A stretch of DNA of 64,000 nucleotides from contig NZ_QKOB01000002.1 in assembly GCF_003226535.1 (NCBI RefSeq), positions 1 to 64,000 of the forward strand, written 5' to 3'. Source of the DNA: Meiothermus sp. Pnk-1 (lineage in GTDB: Bacteria > Deinococcota > Deinococci > Deinococcales > Thermaceae). Below, piece by piece: positions 23,564 to 32,362 of this stretch (the first letter of the stretch is position 1; each line of letters starts with the position of its first letter). Under the pieces are notes generated by a model. It was not told where the DNA came from. It searched no databases and was given only the letters and a program-made list of their open reading frames with translations. The position numbers and the translations under genes are program-made.

Positions 23564-24229
23564 TCAAGGACGAGCCAGCAGCTCTCCTCGAGGGGAACGG
23601 CGGCCTTCCAGCATCCGTTGACGCGAGCGCTCGAGGTGCTCTTCGATCAGACGCGCGGCCTCTTCACCCTGACCCTGTTGTACCAGCTCGAGTAGCCGCT
23701 GGTGGTCCCGGCGGGCCTGGAGGCGGCCCTCGGGGGTCATGACCTCTAGGAAGCGCACCCGGTAAATGCGGGAGAGGACGGTGCCCAGCGCTTCAAGTAA
23801 AAAGCGGTTGCCGCAGAGTCGGGCCAGCTCGAGGTGAAAGTCGGTGGCCTTGGCCAGCTCAGACTCGGGGTCGAGATCCTCTCCTAGCGCAGCCAGCACC
23901 TGTGCCACCCCTTCGGCGCGGGGCTTCCGCGCGGCGGCCATGCGTACGGCGGTGGTCTCCAAGACCTTGCGGAAGGCAAAGGCCTCCTCGAGCTCGTCCC
24001 AGTCCAGCGGGGCCACCCGGTAAGTGCGCCCCTCCCGCCGCACCAGCCCTTCTTGGGCCAACAGCCCTAGCGCCGAGCGGATGGGGGTGCGTGAGACGAT
24101 GAGGCCTTCTCGGTCACGAAAGTATTCCTCGAGCCTGCGCTCCACCAAGGCCTCTCCGGGGGGAAGCTCGAGGGAGAGGATCATCTGCCGCAGGCGGCGG
24201 TAGGCTTCTTGGGTTTGCGGTGCGATCAC
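23564..24229 (-). CDS. GntR-family regulator (FCD type)
   Basis: A 221-residue transcription factor: N-terminal winged helix (QEAYRRLRQMILSLELPPGEAL, LIVSRTPIRSALGLLAQEGLV) and a helical FCD ligand domain (EEAFAFRKVLETTAVRMAA, TDFHLELARLCGNRFL). FadR/VanR-group regulators bind organic acids. The GTG at 24229 is chosen for its AAAGGAG six bases upstream; a longer reading would run through the promoter. It probably controls the downstream tctC. Confidence 0.88.
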   Translation of the reverse strand: MIAPQTQEAYRRLRQMILSLELPPGEALVERRLEEYFRDREGLIVSRTPIRSALGLLAQEGLVRREGRTYRVAPLDWDELEEAFAFRKVLETTAVRMAAARKPRAEGVAQVLAALGEDLDPESELAKATDFHLELARLCGNRFLLEALGTVLSRIYRVRFLEVMTPEGRLQARRDHQRLLELVQQGQGEEAARLIEEHLERSRQRMLEGRRSPRGELLARP

Positions 24230-24263
24230 GTAGGGCTCCTTTGCGGGTTCACGCTGCAAGTAC

Positions 24264-24292
24264 TTGACGAATACTGTATATGTCGGTACACT
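24264..24292 (+). promoter_or_regulatory. promoter of the pseudouridine synthase gene
   Basis: -35 TTGACG (24264-24269), 17-base spacer, -10 TACACT (24287-24292). The spacer holds ATACTGTATATGT, a partly palindromic stretch that could also be the operator of the divergent GntR regulator. Confidence 0.6.
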
Positions 24293-24339
24293 GAAAATAT
24301 CAAGCCCGGAAAGTTCCGGGGTTTTTCGTTTAAAGCACC

Positions 24340-25110
24340 ATGCCCAAGGAGCCCCACCCCTCACCGCGCTCGGCGAAAGAGCGCCTAGACAAGATCCTAG
24401 CCCACCTCGGGGTGGGGAGCCGCAAGGAGATCCACCGGCTGGCTCGAGCCGGGCGCATCACCGTAGACGGCCAGGTCATCACCGACTCGGCCTTCAAGCT
24501 CGACCCCGGACAGGCGCGGATCGCGGTGGATGGAGAAGAGGTCTTCTACCACGAGTTCTTTCACGCAATGCTCCATAAACCCGCCGGTTACGTGACCTCC
24601 ACCCAAGACCGTGACGGACCATCCGTGATCCAATTGCTCAAGGTGGCGCGCAGGGATTGGATGCCGGTGGGTCGCCTCGACAAGGACACCGAGGGGCTTT
24701 TGCTCGTCACCACCGACGGGGAGTTGGCCCACCGCCTCACCCACCCCCGCTGGAAGGTGCCCAAGCGCTACTATGCCGAGCTGGCCAGACCCGCCACCCA
24801 AGACGACGTGGAGGCTTTCGCGGCTGGGCTGGAGATGGACGGGGAGCCGCTCCAACCCGCTGAGCTGACCCTCCTTGCCGATCCCTGCCGGGTCGAGCTG
24901 GTCATCCGCGAGGGCCGCTACCACCAGGTAAAGCGGATGTTCGCGGCCCGGGGAAACCGGGTGCTCTACCTCAAGCGGGTAGCCTTCGGCCCGCTCGAGC
25001 TGCCAGAAGACCTCGAGCCGGGGGAGTCTCGCTCTCTCACGGCCGAAGAGGAGCAGGCCCTGTACGGGGCAGTGGGGCTCGAGCCGCAATCGAAAATCTT
25101 CCGCGGCTAG
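24340..25110 (+). CDS. rRNA pseudouridine synthase (RsuA/RluB family)
   Basis: A 256-residue RsuA-type enzyme. It has an N-terminal S4 RNA-binding domain (RLDKILAHLGVGSRKEIHRL ... GRITVDGQ), then MLHKPAGYVTSTQD and the catalytic Asp motif GRLDKDTEGLLLVTTDG, and YHQVKRMFAARGN near the end. Such enzymes isomerise U516 of 16S or U2605 of 23S rRNA; which one is not decidable here. A 47-base leader separates the promoter from the ATG. Confidence 0.92.
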   Translation: MPKEPHPSPRSAKERLDKILAHLGVGSRKEIHRLARAGRITVDGQVITDSAFKLDPGQARIAVDGEEVFYHEFFHAMLHKPAGYVTSTQDRDGPSVIQLLKVARRDWMPVGRLDKDTEGLLLVTTDGELAHRLTHPRWKVPKRYYAELARPATQDDVEAFAAGLEMDGEPLQPAELTLLADPCRVELVIREGRYHQVKRMFAARGNRVLYLKRVAFGPLELPEDLEPGESRSLTAEEEQALYGAVGLEPQSKIFRG

Positions 25111-25195
25111 CGGCCCGATGACACGAGTTGGATAACCCGCAATAAAAAATGTTAGCAGCCGGGTTGCGTGGCTTGGGGCTGACCGCTAGGGCAGC

Positions 25196-25606
25196 TCAGC
25201 GATCGAGGAAGCGTCGGCGCAGGCTAGGGTTAGGGAGCGTACAGCTTTCCCGCTTGCCGAAGATGCGGTAGCGATGGCGGGCCACCCAGCGATAGACCCG
25301 GTCACGCCAAGGCTTGGGAATCCAGCGAAAGAGGTAAGCCCAGCCCCATACCCCCCCTAGCCGGTGGAGAATCTGTAGCGCGGCGTCGGACTCGAGGTAG
25401 ACCCGCCCGCCCTCGAGGACCACCACGCTTTCGCCCTGGGCTTGCGCAGTCGAGATTCCATGTCTGGCCAGAAGCCGTTGCCCGGCCTCGGACTGCTGCG
25501 CGGCGAACAGAAACCTCTCCTGGGGGTCATGCTGCAGGACGAACTGCACCACCCCGTTGCAAAGGTTACATGCCCCATCGAAGAGGACGATGGTGGCGAC
25601 CTTCAT
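25196..25606 (-). CDS. DCC-family thiol-disulfide oxidoreductase (DUF393)
   Basis: A 136-residue thioredoxin-like protein; the family's DxxCxxC motif is FDGACNLCN at residues 9-17. Downstream come the ESDAALQILHRLGG segment and the WRDRVYRWVARHRYRIFG block. Function in the family is poorly known. TAAGTT is six bases before the ATG (25618-25613), so probably leaderless. 184 bases to its right hold no gene. Confidence 0.9.
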   Translation of the reverse strand: MKVATIVLFDGACNLCNGVVQFVLQHDPQERFLFAAQQSEAGQRLLARHGISTAQAQGESVVVLEGGRVYLESDAALQILHRLGGVWGWAYLFRWIPKPWRDRVYRWVARHRYRIFGKRESCTLPNPSLRRRFLDR

Positions 25607-25790
25607 GGCTCGAACTTAGCCGGTTTTGGCGTCCCGCGCCGTGAGGCGGACGACCGTTATGCCAGGGTTATGGCCACTCCACCTCCGCCCTTCCCTGCTA
25701 GGGCGATTTACGCCAAACGCGCTGGTAGCGCGGGTTCTGGGTCGAAGGCAAAAGTGCGCACATCGCCGCGGGCGCAGCAGAATGCGCCAC

Positions 25791-27380
25791 CTAGCGGGAG
25801 ACCACCCGGCGACGCTCCGAGGGAGCACGCTCCCGCCGGTGCGCCCGGTCTTCGCTCTCGCCGCGCTGGCGCGAGGGGCTTTCCGCCGGGATCTCGTGGG
25901 CACGGGAGAGGTGGAACTCGCTCAGGTTTTTCTGGATGGACTCGAGTTCGTCGGCCTGCACGTCGAGATACGCAGCGTCCTGCGAGAGCACGATCCGCCC
26001 GATCCGGCCCGCTCCGGCCTTCTTGAGCACTGCCACCACCCGCGCAACCGTGAGGCGCGGCCCACTGAGCTTCACCGTGACCAGGCCCTCCTCGCCGGTG
26101 ATGAGGCTCCTGGGGGCCGAGACGGTGCCCAGCATGAAAGCCAACAGCCCGGCGATGGCCTCGCGGTCGTTGACCAACCGATCCGCCAGCTCGCGCCAGG
26201 GGGCGCGTTCGTGAGCGGGTTGACGGGCGAGACGGGCCAACAAGCCCTGCCACTTGGCCTCTTGGACCTCTTCGGGGGTGGGAGGATTGACCCGCTTGAA
26301 GCGGCGCTTGACGGCGGCCTCGAGGTTCTCCAGCTCGCGGCGCTCGCGCGGTCCGTACAACAGGATGACCTGGCCACTCCGCCCTGCCCGGCCGGTGCGC
26401 CCGGAGCGGTGCTGATAGGGTTCGGCCTTCTCGGGAAGCCGAAAGTGTACCACCAAGTCCACTTCAGGGATATCAAGGCCTCTAGCGGCCACGTCGGTGG
26501 CGACCAGCACGGTATCCTTCCCCTCGCGAAAGCGACTCAGCACCCGCTCGCGTTCGCGCTGGCTCATGTCGCCGTGAATGGGCGCCGCCCCGATGCCGCG
26601 GGCTTGCAAGCCCATGGCCAGGTCGTCCACCTCGGCCTTGGTACGGGTGAAGACGATGGCGCGCTCTGGGGCATAGGCAAAGATCACGTCGGCCAGAATG
26701 CTCAAGCGGTTGTGCAAGGGGGCCTGTATGGCCAGCTCCTCGTAGCTCACCCGCTCATCCTTGATCACATTGACGTGGACGGGATCCCGCATGTAGCGCT
26801 CCGCCAGGCGCTTGGCCCAGCTGGGCACGGTGGCCGAGAAGAGGAAAGTCTGGCGGGAAGCCGGGGTCGCCCCCAGCAGCTTTTCCACATCTTCCTCAAA
26901 GCCCATCGAGAGCATCTCGTCCGCCTCGTCGAGCACCGCGATCTCGATACGTGAAAGATCCAGGATCCCCTGATCCAGATAGTCGATGGCCCGCCCCGGG
27001 GTGGCCACCACCACGTCGGCCCCGCGCCGTAGCCCCTCGGCCTGCGCGCCATACCCGGTGCCGCCATAGATGGGCAACACGTGCAGGTGTGGCGCCACCC
27101 AGGCCAGCTCGCCCGCGACCTGGAGGGCCAGCTCACGGGTGGGGGTGAGGATGAGGGCGCGGGGCGCCCGCCCACGTTGGCGGCTGGCCTCGAGCCTATG
27201 GGCGATAGGTAGGGCAAAGGCCAGGGTCTTCCCAGTGCCCGTACGGGCCTGGCCCAACACGTCTCTACCCTCCAAGGCCAGAGGAATAGCCTGCGCCTGA
27301 ATGGCGGTGGGGGTGGTGAAACCTTTGGCCTCGAGGGCCGAGAGCACCTCGGGCCGCAACGCAAAATCTTTGAACTCCAT
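25791..27380 (-). CDS. DEAD-box RNA helicase, Hera-like
   Basis: A 529-residue ATP-dependent RNA helicase. All core motifs are present: Q motif FTTPTAIQAQAIP, ARTGTGKT, PTRELALQ, TPGR, DEAD, SAT, and HRSGRTGRAGRSG. After the core comes a dimerisation-like helical region (~370-420) and an RRM-like domain (VTVKLSGPRLTVARVVAVLKK) with a basic tail (RRERAPSERRRVVSR), the layout of Thermus thermophilus Hera, which acts on 23S rRNA/RNase P RNA. GGAGG sits seven bases before the ATG. A promoter 168 bases upstream implies a long 5' UTR. Confidence 0.93.
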   Translation of the reverse strand: MEFKDFALRPEVLSALEAKGFTTPTAIQAQAIPLALEGRDVLGQARTGTGKTLAFALPIAHRLEASRQRGRAPRALILTPTRELALQVAGELAWVAPHLHVLPIYGGTGYGAQAEGLRRGADVVVATPGRAIDYLDQGILDLSRIEIAVLDEADEMLSMGFEEDVEKLLGATPASRQTFLFSATVPSWAKRLAERYMRDPVHVNVIKDERVSYEELAIQAPLHNRLSILADVIFAYAPERAIVFTRTKAEVDDLAMGLQARGIGAAPIHGDMSQRERERVLSRFREGKDTVLVATDVAARGLDIPEVDLVVHFRLPEKAEPYQHRSGRTGRAGRSGQVILLYGPRERRELENLEAAVKRRFKRVNPPTPEEVQEAKWQGLLARLARQPAHERAPWRELADRLVNDREAIAGLLAFMLGTVSAPRSLITGEEGLVTVKLSGPRLTVARVVAVLKKAGAGRIGRIVLSQDAAYLDVQADELESIQKNLSEFHLSRAHEIPAESPSRQRGESEDRAHRRERAPSERRRVVSR

Positions 27381-27547
27381 GCAAGTCCTCCAGGGCTTTA
27401 CCGCTACCCCGAAAGAACGCGCGCACGCTAACCCTAAGCGGGGAATTCACGGTTTTCAGCCCATCAGTGCACGTTAGCGCACCAATCCCCGTCCGAAAAC
27501 CCGCTGGTTTTGTAAGGGGATGTTCTGCCCGGCGGCAAAACTTCTCC

Positions 27548-27576
27548 AGTATGACCGATGTCGACAGGAAATTCAA
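27548..27576 (-). promoter_or_regulatory. promoter of the helicase gene with long 5' UTR
   Basis: Minus strand: -35 TTGAAT (27576-27571), 17-base spacer, -10 CATACT (27553-27548). Transcription would start near 27541, giving a leader of ~160 bases that includes an inverted pair CGCTAAC/GTTAGCG (27426-27432 and 27473-27479). The rest of 27381-27579 holds no gene. Confidence 0.5.
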
Positions 27577-27579
27577 GAC

Positions 27580-28797
27580 CTAAAGGACGAAGCCCAGGGG
27601 GATCACCCGCACCTTTTGCCCCACCTCTGCGCCGACCCCGGCCTCGAGCACCACCAGGGCGTTCCCCAGCGCCATCGAACGCAGCACGCCGCTGGATTGG
27701 TTGCCGGTGGTGTGGACCCGCAAACCCTCCGGCCCCCAGGAGAGCACCCCGCGCCGGTAGGCGACCTTGCTGGGGTGGGGGCTAAAGGGGGTGGCCGCGA
27801 CCGCCTCGAGCAGGCTGTAGGGCGCATCATTGCGGGAGAGGGTCTTGAACAGGTAAGGCCGCGCGAACAGAAAGAAGGTGACCATGCTCGAGACCGGATT
27901 GCCCGGTAGGGCGAAGATGGGCAGGTCGTTCCACTGGGCAAACAGCAGCGGCCCGCCGGGTTGCAACCGGACTTTCCAGAAGTGGATCCGCCCCTCGCGC
28001 TCGAGGAGCTGCCGCACGATGTCGTACTGGCCCATCGAGACCCCACCGGTAGTGAGCAGGAGATCGAGCCCACCGACTCCCTCCAGCTTTTCCCGCAACC
28101 GCTCGGGCTGGTCGGGGATCTTGCCCATCAGCACCGGCTCGCCTCCGGCCTCGCTGACCAGCGCGGCGAGCGAGTAGTTGTTGGCGTTGTAGACCCCGCC
28201 GTAGGGCAGGGGCTGGCCCGGCTCCACCACCTCGTCCCCGGTGGTGAGGATGCCCACCCTGGGGCGGGCGAACACCGCAACCCTGGGATATCCCATCGCC
28301 GCACATAACCCCAGCCGTCCCGGGGTGAGGAGGTCGCCCTTGTTCAGCAGCACCTCGCCCGCCCGGAAGTCGTCACCCTTGGGGCGGATATCGCCCGGGT
28401 TGGCAGGCCTGAAAAACAGCACCGTGTCCCCCTCGCGCCGGGTGTCCTCCACCCGCAAAACGGCGTCGGCCCCTTTGGGAATGGGGGCTCCGGTGAATAT
28501 CCATACCGCCTCGCCGGGGCCGACCTCGCCGGGAAAGGGCTGGCCCGCCGGAGCCTCTCCGATCACCCGCAAGCGCACCGGGGTTTCCGGGGTAGCGGTG
28601 AGGGTGTCCTGGGCTCGAGCCGCGTACCCATCCAAGGAGGTATCGTCCTGGTCGGGATGGTCAACCTTGGCGGCGAGGTCTTGCGCCAGGATGCGCCCGT
28701 GGGCCTGGGACAAGGGAAGCTCCTCGGTTTTGCAGAAAGACGGGGCCTGCTCGAGGATGACCTCGAGCGCTTCTTCCACCGTGAGGTCGTGCCGCAT
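27580..28797 (-). CDS. moeA: molybdopterin molybdenumtransferase MoeA
   Basis: A 405-residue enzyme that inserts molybdate into adenylylated molybdopterin. Diagnostic segments: DDTSLDGYAARAQD (family SxxDGxA), FTGAPIPKGADAVLRVEDT, RVGILTTGDEVVEPGQPL, TTGGVSMGQYD and FALPGNPVSSMVTFFLF. The C-terminal domain IV is present. A molybdopterin oxidoreductase is encoded in the same window. TAATAT lies six bases before the ATG (28809-28804). It diverges from the threonine ammonia-lyase gene. Confidence 0.96.
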   Translation of the reverse strand: MRHDLTVEEALEVILEQAPSFCKTEELPLSQAHGRILAQDLAAKVDHPDQDDTSLDGYAARAQDTLTATPETPVRLRVIGEAPAGQPFPGEVGPGEAVWIFTGAPIPKGADAVLRVEDTRREGDTVLFFRPANPGDIRPKGDDFRAGEVLLNKGDLLTPGRLGLCAAMGYPRVAVFARPRVGILTTGDEVVEPGQPLPYGGVYNANNYSLAALVSEAGGEPVLMGKIPDQPERLREKLEGVGGLDLLLTTGGVSMGQYDIVRQLLEREGRIHFWKVRLQPGGPLLFAQWNDLPIFALPGNPVSSMVTFFLFARPYLFKTLSRNDAPYSLLEAVAATPFSPHPSKVAYRRGVLSWGPEGLRVHTTGNQSSGVLRSMALGNALVVLEAGVGAEVGQKVRVIPLGFVL

Positions 28798-28844
28798 GGG
28801 TTCATATTAGGCCTTTGCGGGCAGGAAACGCTGGAGGATGGACA

Positions 28845-28850
28845 TACAAT
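28845..28850 (+). promoter_or_regulatory. -10 box of a leaderless transcript
   Basis: TACAAT sits six bases before the GTG at 28857 (threonine ammonia-lyase). Confidence 0.55.
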
Positions 28851-28856
28851 CAAGGG

Positions 28857-30089
28857 GTGAGCCTTAGACTCTCCGACATCCAAGCCGCCCGGAGACGACT
28901 CGCCGGGCTGATCCACGAAACCCCCCTTCTCCACGACGCCGCGCTCTCGCATGAGCTGGGGGTACCCGTCTATGCCAAGGCCGAAAACTTACAAAAAGCC
29001 GGCTCCTTCAAAGTGCGCGGGGCCTACAACAAGATCAGCCAGCTCTCGCCCGAGGAAAAAGCTCGAGGGGTCGTTGCTCCCTCGGCGGGAAACCACGCCC
29101 AGGGGGTGGCCCTTGCCGCCAAGATGCACGGGGTCAAGGCGACCCTCGTGATGCCGACCTTCGCTCCCCTCACCAAGGTGATGGCCACCAAGGGCTACGG
29201 GGCCGAGGTGGTGCTCGAGGGCCACTCCTTCGACGACGCCGCGGCCATCGCCCAAAAGCTACAGCAGAGCAAAGGCTACGTCCCGGTGCACGCCTTCAAC
29301 GACTACCTGATCATGGCCGGGCAGGGCACCATCGGCCTCGAGATCCTCGAGGCTTTGCCCGAGGTCTCGGTGCTGGTGGTTCCCATCGGCGGGGGCGGGC
29401 TCATCGCGGGGATCGCCACCGCGGCCAAGGCCCTCAAGCCGGAGGTACGGGTGGTGGGGGTGCAAGCGGCGGGCTGTGCAGCGGTGAAGCCGAGCCTCGA
29501 GGCCGGACATCCGATCGCGGTACCCGTGGCCCAGACCATTGCCGACGGGATCGCGGTCAAACGTCCCGGCGACCTCACCCTGCCCATCATCCGCGAGCGG
29601 GTAGACGAGGTGGTGGAGGTGACCGACGACGAGATCGCCCGGGGCATCGTCCACTGCGTGCAGAAGAACAAGCTGGTGGTCGAAGGGGCTGGAGCGGCGG
29701 GAGTGGCCGCCTTGCTCGCCGGGAAGATAGCGTTGAAGCCCACCGATACGGTCTGCACCGTGCTGTGCGGCGGGAATATCGACGGAAACCTGCTGGCCAG
29801 GGTCATCGAGCAGGTGCTGGTGCGCCAAGGCCGCTACATCCTGCTCAAGCTCGCCGTGGTAGACCGCCCCGGAGCCCTAGCTGCGGTGGTCGAGAAGGTA
29901 GCCGAAGCCGGGGCTAACATCATCGACATCTTTCACCGCCGGGCTTTGTGGTTGGCCCCCCTGGGCAAGGTAGGGGTGGAGCTGGTGCTGGAGGTGCGCG
30001 ACGAGGCCCACGGGCTCGAGGTGGTGGAGCTGTTGCGCAAAGCCGGATATTCGGTAGAGCGGGAAGGGCCGTTTGCCTGGCCGGAGTGA
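28857..30089 (+). CDS. ilvA: threonine ammonia-lyase with ACT domain
   Basis: A 410-residue PLP enzyme converting threonine to 2-oxobutanoate, the entry to isoleucine synthesis. The PLP lysine is in AGSFKVRGAYNKI and the phosphate-binding glycine loop is PIGGGGLIAG. A single ACT domain occupies ~residues 330-405 (KLAVVDRPGALAAVVEKVAEAGANIIDIFH). The one-ACT architecture matches the ~400-residue biosynthetic/catabolic TdcB-like group rather than the 510-residue E. coli IlvA. An ilvE gene lies elsewhere in the window. GTG start, leaderless layout. Confidence 0.93.
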   Translation: MSLRLSDIQAARRRLAGLIHETPLLHDAALSHELGVPVYAKAENLQKAGSFKVRGAYNKISQLSPEEKARGVVAPSAGNHAQGVALAAKMHGVKATLVMPTFAPLTKVMATKGYGAEVVLEGHSFDDAAAIAQKLQQSKGYVPVHAFNDYLIMAGQGTIGLEILEALPEVSVLVVPIGGGGLIAGIATAAKALKPEVRVVGVQAAGCAAVKPSLEAGHPIAVPVAQTIADGIAVKRPGDLTLPIIRERVDEVVEVTDDEIARGIVHCVQKNKLVVEGAGAAGVAALLAGKIALKPTDTVCTVLCGGNIDGNLLARVIEQVLVRQGRYILLKLAVVDRPGALAAVVEKVAEAGANIIDIFHRRALWLAPLGKVGVELVLEVRDEAHGLEVVELLRKAGYSVEREGPFAWPE

Positions 30090-30246
30090 TATGAACCCCG
30101 TCCGAGGGGTTTGTTTCGCCGACCGTAGGGCGTAGTAGCGTTCCGCCAAGGGCAAGCGGAAAGCAATCCGCTGTAACCGAGGGGCCAACTTGGGGCGGCA
30201 ACGCCGCGAAACCCGTTCGTCAACGGGCTCGCTAGGCGAACCGCTT
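30090..30246. other. intergenic stretch with repeat fragments
   Basis: 157 bases between convergent genes; holds TTTCGCCGACCGT (30114-30126), which recurs near 39,193, and several short inverted repeats such as AACCCGTTCGTCAACGGGCT. No gene recognised. Confidence 0.4.
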
Positions 30247-31086
30247 TCAGCGGTGATTGAGCCGGTGCCGCAGGGCGTCCAAGCGCTCCAGCTGCTCGAG
30301 CCAAACCTCCGGCCCGCCCCGTCCTCCGGTAGAGTTTTTCCCCTGGTACTCCAGGGTCAGCATCTTGAGCCGGGGGGTGCGGCGCACTGCCCACTCGAGC
30401 AGTTCGTAGTCAGGCCCGCTCAACGCCTGGTGGCGATCGCGCAACCCCCGCTCCTCCAGGCGCGGCCCCGAGACGTGGATTTCAACCGCCTGCTCGAGCG
30501 GCATCCGCTCCAGGTACGCCCCTATCTCCTCGCCCCGGTGGTAGGCGGCCACCCGGGCGTGGGCTAGGTCGAGCAGCAATGCGGCCCCGGTGGCCTCCAA
30601 GACCTCTCGGATGTACTCGGGGTCGCTGAGGTAGCGGGGGCGTTTCCCCCAGGGCACGAAAGGGAGGTTCTCCAGCAGCACCTCGAGCCCGGTGAGCCGC
30701 CGGAGCTCCTCCACGCTCTGGCGCATCCGCAACAGCAGGCCCTGAGGGGACAGCTCGCCGTCTTGGCGGGGGTCGTAGCCGATATGCGCAGAGAGGTAGG
30801 GGGTATCGCTCAAGAGGGCAAGCTCTTGCAGCAGAGCGGGCTCGGGAACCTGGGCCATGCTCACCGAGTAGCCGGGCGGACCCCAGCCGTGTAGCAGCAC
30901 CGGGCGATGGGCCCGCGCGGCTCGCACCTCGGCCCTGGAGTTCGGCGAGAGCGGACACTTGAGGTAATCCAGGGGCACCACCGGGCGTTTGAGTAGCTCC
31001 AGCAGTTCCGCAAGGGCGTTGGCGGCGAGCTGCACCACCCCTCTAAGGTGCGCCAGGGTGCGCCCCGATATAGGGTTTGGGCTCAC
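30247..31086 (-). CDS. DUF692/MNIO-family multinuclear iron oxidase, orphan
   Basis: A 279-residue TIM-barrel protein whose ligand-bearing motifs follow the DUF692 family: RPVLLHG, SAHIGYDP, VLLENLPF, LLLDLAHARVAAYHRG, EIHVSGPRL, RDRHQAL and LTLEYQG. Family members such as MbnB, TglH and ChrH use two or three irons to oxidise cysteines in ribosomal peptides. No precursor peptide or DUF2063 partner is recognised nearby. It starts (GTG) six bases after the acyl-CoA dehydrogenase stop, so the two are cotranscribed. The sequence is divergent and the substrate unknown. Confidence 0.72.
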   Translation of the reverse strand: MSPNPISGRTLAHLRGVVQLAANALAELLELLKRPVVPLDYLKCPLSPNSRAEVRAARAHRPVLLHGWGPPGYSVSMAQVPEPALLQELALLSDTPYLSAHIGYDPRQDGELSPQGLLLRMRQSVEELRRLTGLEVLLENLPFVPWGKRPRYLSDPEYIREVLEATGAALLLDLAHARVAAYHRGEEIGAYLERMPLEQAVEIHVSGPRLEERGLRDRHQALSGPDYELLEWAVRRTPRLKMLTLEYQGKNSTGGRGGPEVWLEQLERLDALRHRLNHR

Positions 31087-31091
31087 CGTTG

Positions 31092-32276
31092 CTAGCGGAA
31101 GCGGGCCAGCAGGTTCCGCGCGATGATGACCTTGAGCACCTCGGTGGTCCCCTCGCCGATGCGCATCAGCCGGGCGTCGCGCCAGTAACGCTCGACCGGG
31201 TACTCCTTGATGTAGCCGTAACCACCCAGGATCTGGATGGCCTCGTCGCAGGCCCGCACCGCCACCTCGGAGGCGAACATCTTGGCCTGGGCGGCCTCGC
31301 CGGAGAAGGGTCGGCCAGCGTCTTTGAGCTCGGCAGCCCGCAGGTAGAGGAGCCGGGCCGCTTCCAAGTTGGTGGCCATCTCGGCCAGCTTGAAGGAGAC
31401 CCCCTGGAACTCGGCGATGGGCTTGCCGAATTGTTCCCGCTCGAGGGCGTACTTGGCGGCGAACTCGAGCGCGGCCCGGCCCAGCCCCACCGAGAGCGCG
31501 GCGATCCCGATCCGCCCCCCATCGAGAACCCTCAGCACATCGTAGAAGCCTTTGCCCCGCACCCCCAGCAAGGCGTCTTTCTCTAGGTGTAGCTCCTCGA
31601 AAAGCAGTTGCGCGGTGTCGGAGGAGTGCAGGCCCAGCTTCTCTTCCTTGCGGCCTATGCGCAAGCCCTCCACCGGGCCGTAGAAGACGAAGGCCGAAAG
31701 CCCCAGGTGTTTCTTATCCTCGCTGGGGGCAGGGTCGGTGCGGGCATTGATTACGTAGACCCCAGCCACCGAGCCCTGGGTGATGAACTGCTTGGAACCG
31801 TTCAGGACGAAGCCCTCCGGGGTCTCCCGGGCTCGAGTGCGCATCGCCGCAGCGTCCGAACCGCTGCCGGGCTCGGTGAGGCCCCAGGCCCCCAGCATCT
31901 CGGCGGTGGCCAGTTTGGGTAGGTACTCGCGCTTTTGCGCTTCGTTTCCGGCGATCAGGATGTGTCCGGTGCACAGCGAGTTATGCGAGGCCACGGTCAG
32001 GCCCAACGAACCGTCCACGCTGCCGATCTCCTCGAGCATTCGGGCGAACACTCGGGTAGAGAGTCCGGCCCCCCCGTACTCCTCGGGCACGTTGGCCCCC
32101 ATCACGCCGAGTTCCCCTAGCTTTTTTACGATCGCCCAAGGGAACTCCCCCGTCCGGTCGCGCTCGGCAGCCCCTGGAGCCACCTCGGCCTTAAGAAAGT
32201 CGCTCAGCGCCCCCAGGATCTGCCGTTCTTCGGCGTCTAGCTCCCACCACAGCTCGCGGCTTTTTTCGGTCAACAT
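31092..32276 (-). CDS. acyl-CoA dehydrogenase
   Basis: A 394-residue flavoenzyme that oxidises acyl-CoA at C2-C3. Signatures [17 protein letters not shown] and [33 protein letters not shown] (split over ~350-385) are complete; the catalytic base is the Glu of RIGEGTTEV, as in short/medium-chain enzymes. It is the first gene of a two-gene transcript with the MNIO-like gene. TATATT lies six bases before the ATG (32288-32283), and the AT-rich upstream region could hold a TetR-type operator, though none was identified. Confidence 0.95.
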   Translation of the reverse strand: MLTEKSRELWWELDAEERQILGALSDFLKAEVAPGAAERDRTGEFPWAIVKKLGELGVMGANVPEEYGGAGLSTRVFARMLEEIGSVDGSLGLTVASHNSLCTGHILIAGNEAQKREYLPKLATAEMLGAWGLTEPGSGSDAAAMRTRARETPEGFVLNGSKQFITQGSVAGVYVINARTDPAPSEDKKHLGLSAFVFYGPVEGLRIGRKEEKLGLHSSDTAQLLFEELHLEKDALLGVRGKGFYDVLRVLDGGRIGIAALSVGLGRAALEFAAKYALEREQFGKPIAEFQGVSFKLAEMATNLEAARLLYLRAAELKDAGRPFSGEAAQAKMFASEVAVRACDEAIQILGGYGYIKEYPVERYWRDARLMRIGEGTTEVLKVIIARNLLARFR

Positions 32277-32349
32277 GAAATTAATATAACACTTTCTCGT
32301 TGGTAAATTGTAAAAACGTCATATGATCAGACGCACCCTCGGACTGCCG

Positions 32350-32355
32350 TATAAT
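32350..32355 (+). promoter_or_regulatory. -10 box of a leaderless transcript
   Basis: A consensus TATAAT seven bases before the ATG at 32363. Confidence 0.65.
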
Positions 32356-32362
32356 CGCGGAG

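Noticed and set aside
25626-26954. 442-codon open frame opposite the DEAD-box helicase
   Set aside because: It is antisense to a gene with all helicase motifs, has low-complexity composition and resembles no protein; long antisense frames are expected at this GC.
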